This document shows, piece after piece, positions 60,883 to 64,000 of a stretch of DNA of 64,000 nucleotides. The position numbers were made by a program, and so were the translations under genes. The DNA is from Thioalkalicoccus limnaeus (GTDB lineage Bacteria; Pseudomonadota; Gammaproteobacteria; Chromatiales; Chromatiaceae). The number at the start of each line of letters is the position of its first letter. The stretch's first letter is position 1. The stretch spans positions 1 to 64,000 of the forward strand of contig NZ_JBDKXB010000006.1 of assembly GCF_041197575.1 (NCBI RefSeq), in the 5' to 3' direction. The notes beneath the pieces are model-generated. The model had not been told where the DNA came from, made no database searches, and saw only the letters and a list, made by a program, of their open reading frames with translations.

Positions 60883-62931
60883 TCAGAAGGTCTTCAGGTA
60901 CTCGATCAACGCCTCCTTGAGGTCCGGCGCGAGCAGGGTCCCATAGTCGTGGCCACCATTGCCGTTGCCGCGTTCGCGAGTGTCGTACCGCCAGCCCTGG
61001 CGTTCGGCGTCCGGTCCGAAACTGACGAAGCCGACATCCTGGTAGTCGTAGACGTCGTAGCCGATGTGGAACACCTCGGGCCGGTTCTCGGCCGGTTCGA
61101 GCAGGTCATACAGGGTCGGAACCGAGCCGTTGTGCAGATAGGGCGCGCGCAGCCACAGGCCGTCGAGCGGCAGGTTGGCGTAGCCGTAGGTCTTGCGGAA
61201 ATGGCTGAAACGGGCCGGGTAGCAGCGTTCCAGGTCGCCGGGGCGGTCCCGGCAGTGCGCCTCGTCGGCCGGGAATCCGGCATAGAGCGAGTTCTGCGCG
61301 ACGGCCAGCAGGCGAGTATAGGAATCCAGGCGTGCGCGGTCGGTGCCGATCTCGGCGATCGGCGTCACGGTTCCGACCAAACCGCCGTCGCCTTCGGTAC
61401 GATAGGGCGGCTCGCGGTTGCCGTGGCAGGACCAGCAGTATTGCTGGTAGACGGGCTTGCCGCGCGCGGCCAGCTCTCGATCGATGAACGGCTCGGGAAA
61501 GTCCGGCGGCTGAGCCTTGTCCCAGAGCCAGGCCGCCACCCGCAGCACCTTGTCCTTGTCCAGGGTAGTCGGGGTGGCCCCGGTCCCGAAGGCCGCACTC
61601 AGGTTGCGCTCGTCGACACTGGTGTTGTTGCCGTCCCAGTGGAGTTGCATGCCCTGCTTCCAGCGCTGGTTCCAGACCGACGGCAGATCCGCATTCCCGA
61701 CCAGCTCGCGTTCCGGCGCCTTCTCCATCGGGAACCCGAGCAAGGCCTTCGGCGGATTGAAGGTATCGACGCGACCCGGCCCCCAGGTGGTCATGTCCAT
61801 GAACGCAAGGCGCGAGGTCAGGGTCAACAACTGCTCGCGCATCAACGCGATGCCGACATAGCGGAAGATCGCCCGGTCCAGCGCATCGAGCGGTTGCGGC
61901 TGGTAGCGGTCACCGGACAGCGTCAGTTCCTGCTGCAGCCGCGCGAGCTCCTCGATCTTCGGCAGCATCCGATCGGAGCGGAAGCGCCAATCAGTGGCGG
62001 CGCGGCCCAGAAAACCGGCCAGCGCACCGAGATCGAAGGTGTTGGCCGGCATGCCGAGCACGATCTCGGCCGGCTCGCCGGGCGCGGCACGCACGGTGCC
62101 CGTATGACAGACAGCGCAGTTGAAATAGACCCGGTCGATGCCCTGGACCCGGCGCATCGACATGCCGATCGGAAGCTCGAGCCGCGGATCGCGATCGGGC
62201 TCATAGATCATGCCAAAGGCGCGGTAACCCACCCCCGTTTGGCCGTCCGGCAGGTACTCCGGAAACAGCTCCGGCAGTGCCACCCACATCCAGTACGGGA
62301 TACCGAACCCCAGTTGCTTTCCGAAGCCGCGCTCGCCGCCGGTGGAGCCGTACTTGAAATGGTCCTCGTCGAGCGCGTAGGTGACCGGTCGGTCGTCGGC
62401 CAACCTGATCGCGACATAGGCCCCGCCGATCAACAGCGTGGCGAGCGTAACGACCCCGACCGCCTTCGTGAAACCGGCGAGCCGGCCCTCCCCTTGATCG
62501 TCGGATTCCAGCGTGAAGCGGGCGATCCGACGCTTGCCCCAATAGACCACGCCCAGATACAAACCGGGGCTCACCAAGCGGATCTCGTCGCGGATCTTTC
62601 GCGCGAGGAACGACGTCTGCGAGTAATCGAGGATGACCGCCGGCCCGTCGGCGAACCAGCTGTCGCCCTCGGACACGGCCGCTCGAATCAGCCGCCAACC
62701 GAGCGGACCGACGCGGTTCTTCAGGTCGCCGGATTGCGGACGGAAGATCTTGCCCTTCCAGAACAGCACGCGAATCATGACTGACAGGAGACGGCCGAAC
62801 CAGCTGCCGGCAAACAGGATCGCGGTGCCACGGGTCCGGCCCACCGGGATCGGCCCCGCAGGACTGCCGCGGAATAGCGTGTCGAGTTCGCTCCCGGACA
62901 TCGATCGGAGGTCCTTCGCCAGCAGAATCAT
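60883..62931 (-). CDS. Di-heme RoxA/MauG-like protein with N-terminal extra domain
   Basis: The product is 682 residues. Residues about 1-150 form an extra domain (with FWKGKIF, SWFADGPAVILDYSQTS, and RDEIRLVSPGLYLGVVYWG) that looks like a small beta-barrel family met in lipid-related proteins, then a TM (VVTLATLLIGGAYVAI). The di-heme part follows with CAVCH near residue 271, CWSCH near 498 and the RAPYLHNGSVPTLYDLL segment shared with its paralogue. The N-terminal domain would be cytoplasmic and the haem part periplasmic. The ATG at 62931 overlaps the P450 stop as ATGA, which fixes the start. Confidence 0.85.
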   Translation of the reverse strand: MILLAKDLRSMSGSELDTLFRGSPAGPIPVGRTRGTAILFAGSWFGRLLSVMIRVLFWKGKIFRPQSGDLKNRVGPLGWRLIRAAVSEGDSWFADGPAVILDYSQTSFLARKIRDEIRLVSPGLYLGVVYWGKRRIARFTLESDDQGEGRLAGFTKAVGVVTLATLLIGGAYVAIRLADDRPVTYALDEDHFKYGSTGGERGFGKQLGFGIPYWMWVALPELFPEYLPDGQTGVGYRAFGMIYEPDRDPRLELPIGMSMRRVQGIDRVYFNCAVCHTGTVRAAPGEPAEIVLGMPANTFDLGALAGFLGRAATDWRFRSDRMLPKIEELARLQQELTLSGDRYQPQPLDALDRAIFRYVGIALMREQLLTLTSRLAFMDMTTWGPGRVDTFNPPKALLGFPMEKAPERELVGNADLPSVWNQRWKQGMQLHWDGNNTSVDERNLSAAFGTGATPTTLDKDKVLRVAAWLWDKAQPPDFPEPFIDRELAARGKPVYQQYCWSCHGNREPPYRTEGDGGLVGTVTPIAEIGTDRARLDSYTRLLAVAQNSLYAGFPADEAHCRDRPGDLERCYPARFSHFRKTYGYANLPLDGLWLRAPYLHNGSVPTLYDLLEPAENRPEVFHIGYDVYDYQDVGFVSFGPDAERQGWRYDTRERGNGNGGHDYGTLLAPDLKEALIEYLKTF

Positions 62932-64000
62932 GACGGTGTCTCCGGGTGGAAATTGGCCTTGGCCAACGGAAACCTCACCGGCAGTGGGTCCATGGACAGA
63001 CGGGACGCACGCACGCCGAACCCGATCTCGCCGAGTTGCCGCGCGAGCGCGGCCTTGCACACGAACAGAATCAAGGGCTGGCCAGGACAGCGGCGCGGAC
63101 CGCGCAGGAACAGGAGGGACGCATCGGCGGCGGCATCGTGGTCAACGTTCAGCCAGCGTTCCGGCCGGAACGCATCGACCGAGTCGCCGAGAGCAGGGTC
63201 GCGATGGAGCAAGGGAAACCAATGGGCGATCTCGGTTTTGTCGTCGGCGCTGCGGTGGAAGGTTCTTGCGGCGGGCGGAAACAGGCGGCCAGCTTCCAGC
63301 AGACAGGCCTCGGTGTAGCGCAATGCGCTCAGGGTAGCCGCCTGATCGAGGGCACCGGCGCCCGCCAGTTCGTCCCGCACCCGCCGGTGGACCTCGGCAC
63401 GGGCGGTGATCAAGGCCAGGGTGCGGGTCAGCAGATCGGTGCCCGAACCGGTGAAGGTGAACATCCAGTGCGGAATCTGCTGGATAAGCTCATCCTCGTC
63501 GGCCGGAGGTTGCTCTTGCAGCGCCAGATCCATCAGATCGCCGGGGTCCGCCGCAGCGCCCTGGCGAACACGGCCACGCAGATCCTCGTACAGGCGCTCG
63601 CGGACACGGCGATAGCGGAACCCCAGAAGCATGCGGCGGACGGGGCTTTGCACGGCCTCGAAGAGGGCCTGCACGTCGTCAAGGAGACCCTCCCGGGAGG
63701 CATCACCCGGCACGATGCCCAACATCGCCTTCCCCATCGCACGCCGTATGTCTTCGGGCGAGTGCACGGGCTGTGCGAAGGCGGCGCGAACGCGGTCCAG
63801 GAACCGCTGGGCCAGCGGATACCGATGATCGAAGTCGAGCACTCGTTCGTGGAAGGCCCGCAGCCGTGCCCAATCCTCGCCGTGCGCGATGGTCAGCGCC
63901 CGCGGCGCCAGAAACGACATGGCCTTGCGCTTCAGGCGGCCCGGCGGACAGGCACCGCTGGCGGGCGAGGCATCCAGAATCTGCCTGGAACGCTCGCCGT
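62928..64000 (-). CDS. Cytochrome P450 (N-terminus beyond the window)
   Basis: The part seen ends at 62928 and has the P450 hallmarks: an I-helix pattern FTFTGSGTD, the ExxR motif in EAGRLF, the PERW segment, and the haem cysteine loop FLRGPRRCPGQ. The first visible ATG at 63920 begins MSFLAPRALTIAHGEDWARLR, which is normally about 80 residues into a P450, and the frame stays open to base 64000 without a stop. So the gene is cut by the window edge, not truncated. Its stop overlaps the di-heme gene by 4 nt, linking the two oxidases. Confidence 0.9.
   Translation of the reverse strand, partial: GERSRQILDASPASGACPPGRLKRKAMSFLAPRALTIAHGEDWARLRAFHERVLDFDHRYPLAQRFLDRVRAAFAQPVHSPEDIRRAMGKAMLGIVPGDASREGLLDDVQALFEAVQSPVRRMLLGFRYRRVRERLYEDLRGRVRQGAAADPGDLMDLALQEQPPADEDELIQQIPHWMFTFTGSGTDLLTRTLALITARAEVHRRVRDELAGAGALDQAATLSALRYTEACLLEAGRLFPPAARTFHRSADDKTEIAHWFPLLHRDPALGDSVDAFRPERWLNVDHDAAADASLLFLRGPRRCPGQPLILFVCKAALARQLGEIGFGVRASRLSMDPLPVRFPLAKANFHPETPS

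Noticed and set aside
60433..62784. 783-residue plus-strand open frame
   Set aside because: It lies opposite two di-heme protein genes with intact haem motifs. Its product is a His/Arg/Asp/Gln-rich sequence typical of the antisense of GC-rich genes, with no recognisable domain.

Overview
This window looks like chromosome of a GC-rich gammaproteobacterium. The gene order leuC-leuD-leuB-asd-fimV-truA-trpF-trpB-trpA-accD-folC, the rpsF-rpsR-(DUF2232)-rplI-dnaB-alr-radA block and the sulfate-type transporters fit a purple sulfur bacterium of the Chromatiaceae. That placement is inferred from gene content and order; there is no rRNA here to test it. I saw no phage, IS element, CRISPR array, rRNA or tRNA.

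Layout. 1-9.1 kb: a TPR protein whose linker contains an in-frame intergenic-type repeat, msrB and prfC, a periplasmic retropepsin-like protease, and a divergent pair of transporters (SulP and SLC13/TrkA-C). 9.2-16.8 kb: an exosortase-type acyltransferase next to a ThiF-like enzyme, then a compact set made of a small PstS-like periplasmic protein, an outer-membrane barrel and a membrane GGDEF/EAL protein, then a GT8-like protein. 16.8-41.4 kb: conserved housekeeping genes, nearly all on the minus strand and often joined by 4-nt start/stop overlaps. These cover replication and repair, ribosomal proteins with a probable S6:S18 leader, tryptophan, folate and lipid genes, the polarity protein FimV, aspartate-semialdehyde dehydrogenase, leucine synthesis, S20 and RlmKL.

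41.4-50.3 kb: accessory genes, including a SufS-SufE fusion, a barnase-like exported RNase overlapping its barstar-like inhibitor, an HMA-like protein and a cupin, a LemA plus GIDE/EF-hand pair, a large membrane alpha/beta hydrolase and a Vat/CatB-type acetyltransferase. 50.5-57.5 kb: the strongest candidate for an undescribed system. It is a five-gene plus-strand cluster whose products all appear exported or membrane-bound: a Sel1/coiled-coil lipoprotein, a polytopic membrane protein, a secreted WD40-caspase with an intact His/Cys dyad, a small propeller-like protein and a lipoprotein hydrolase.

57.5-64 kb: an autotransporter-type barrel protein, then a minus-strand set of a cytochrome P450 (N-terminus beyond the window) coupled by ATGA overlap to a membrane di-heme RoxA/MauG-like protein with an extra N-terminal domain, followed by a second di-heme paralogue. 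This suggests an oxidative pathway acting on a lipid or terpenoid-like substrate.

Start codons were adjusted where a ribosome binding site or an overlap with the neighbouring gene decided the matter. Function calls rest on visible motifs and family knowledge; no database search was run.
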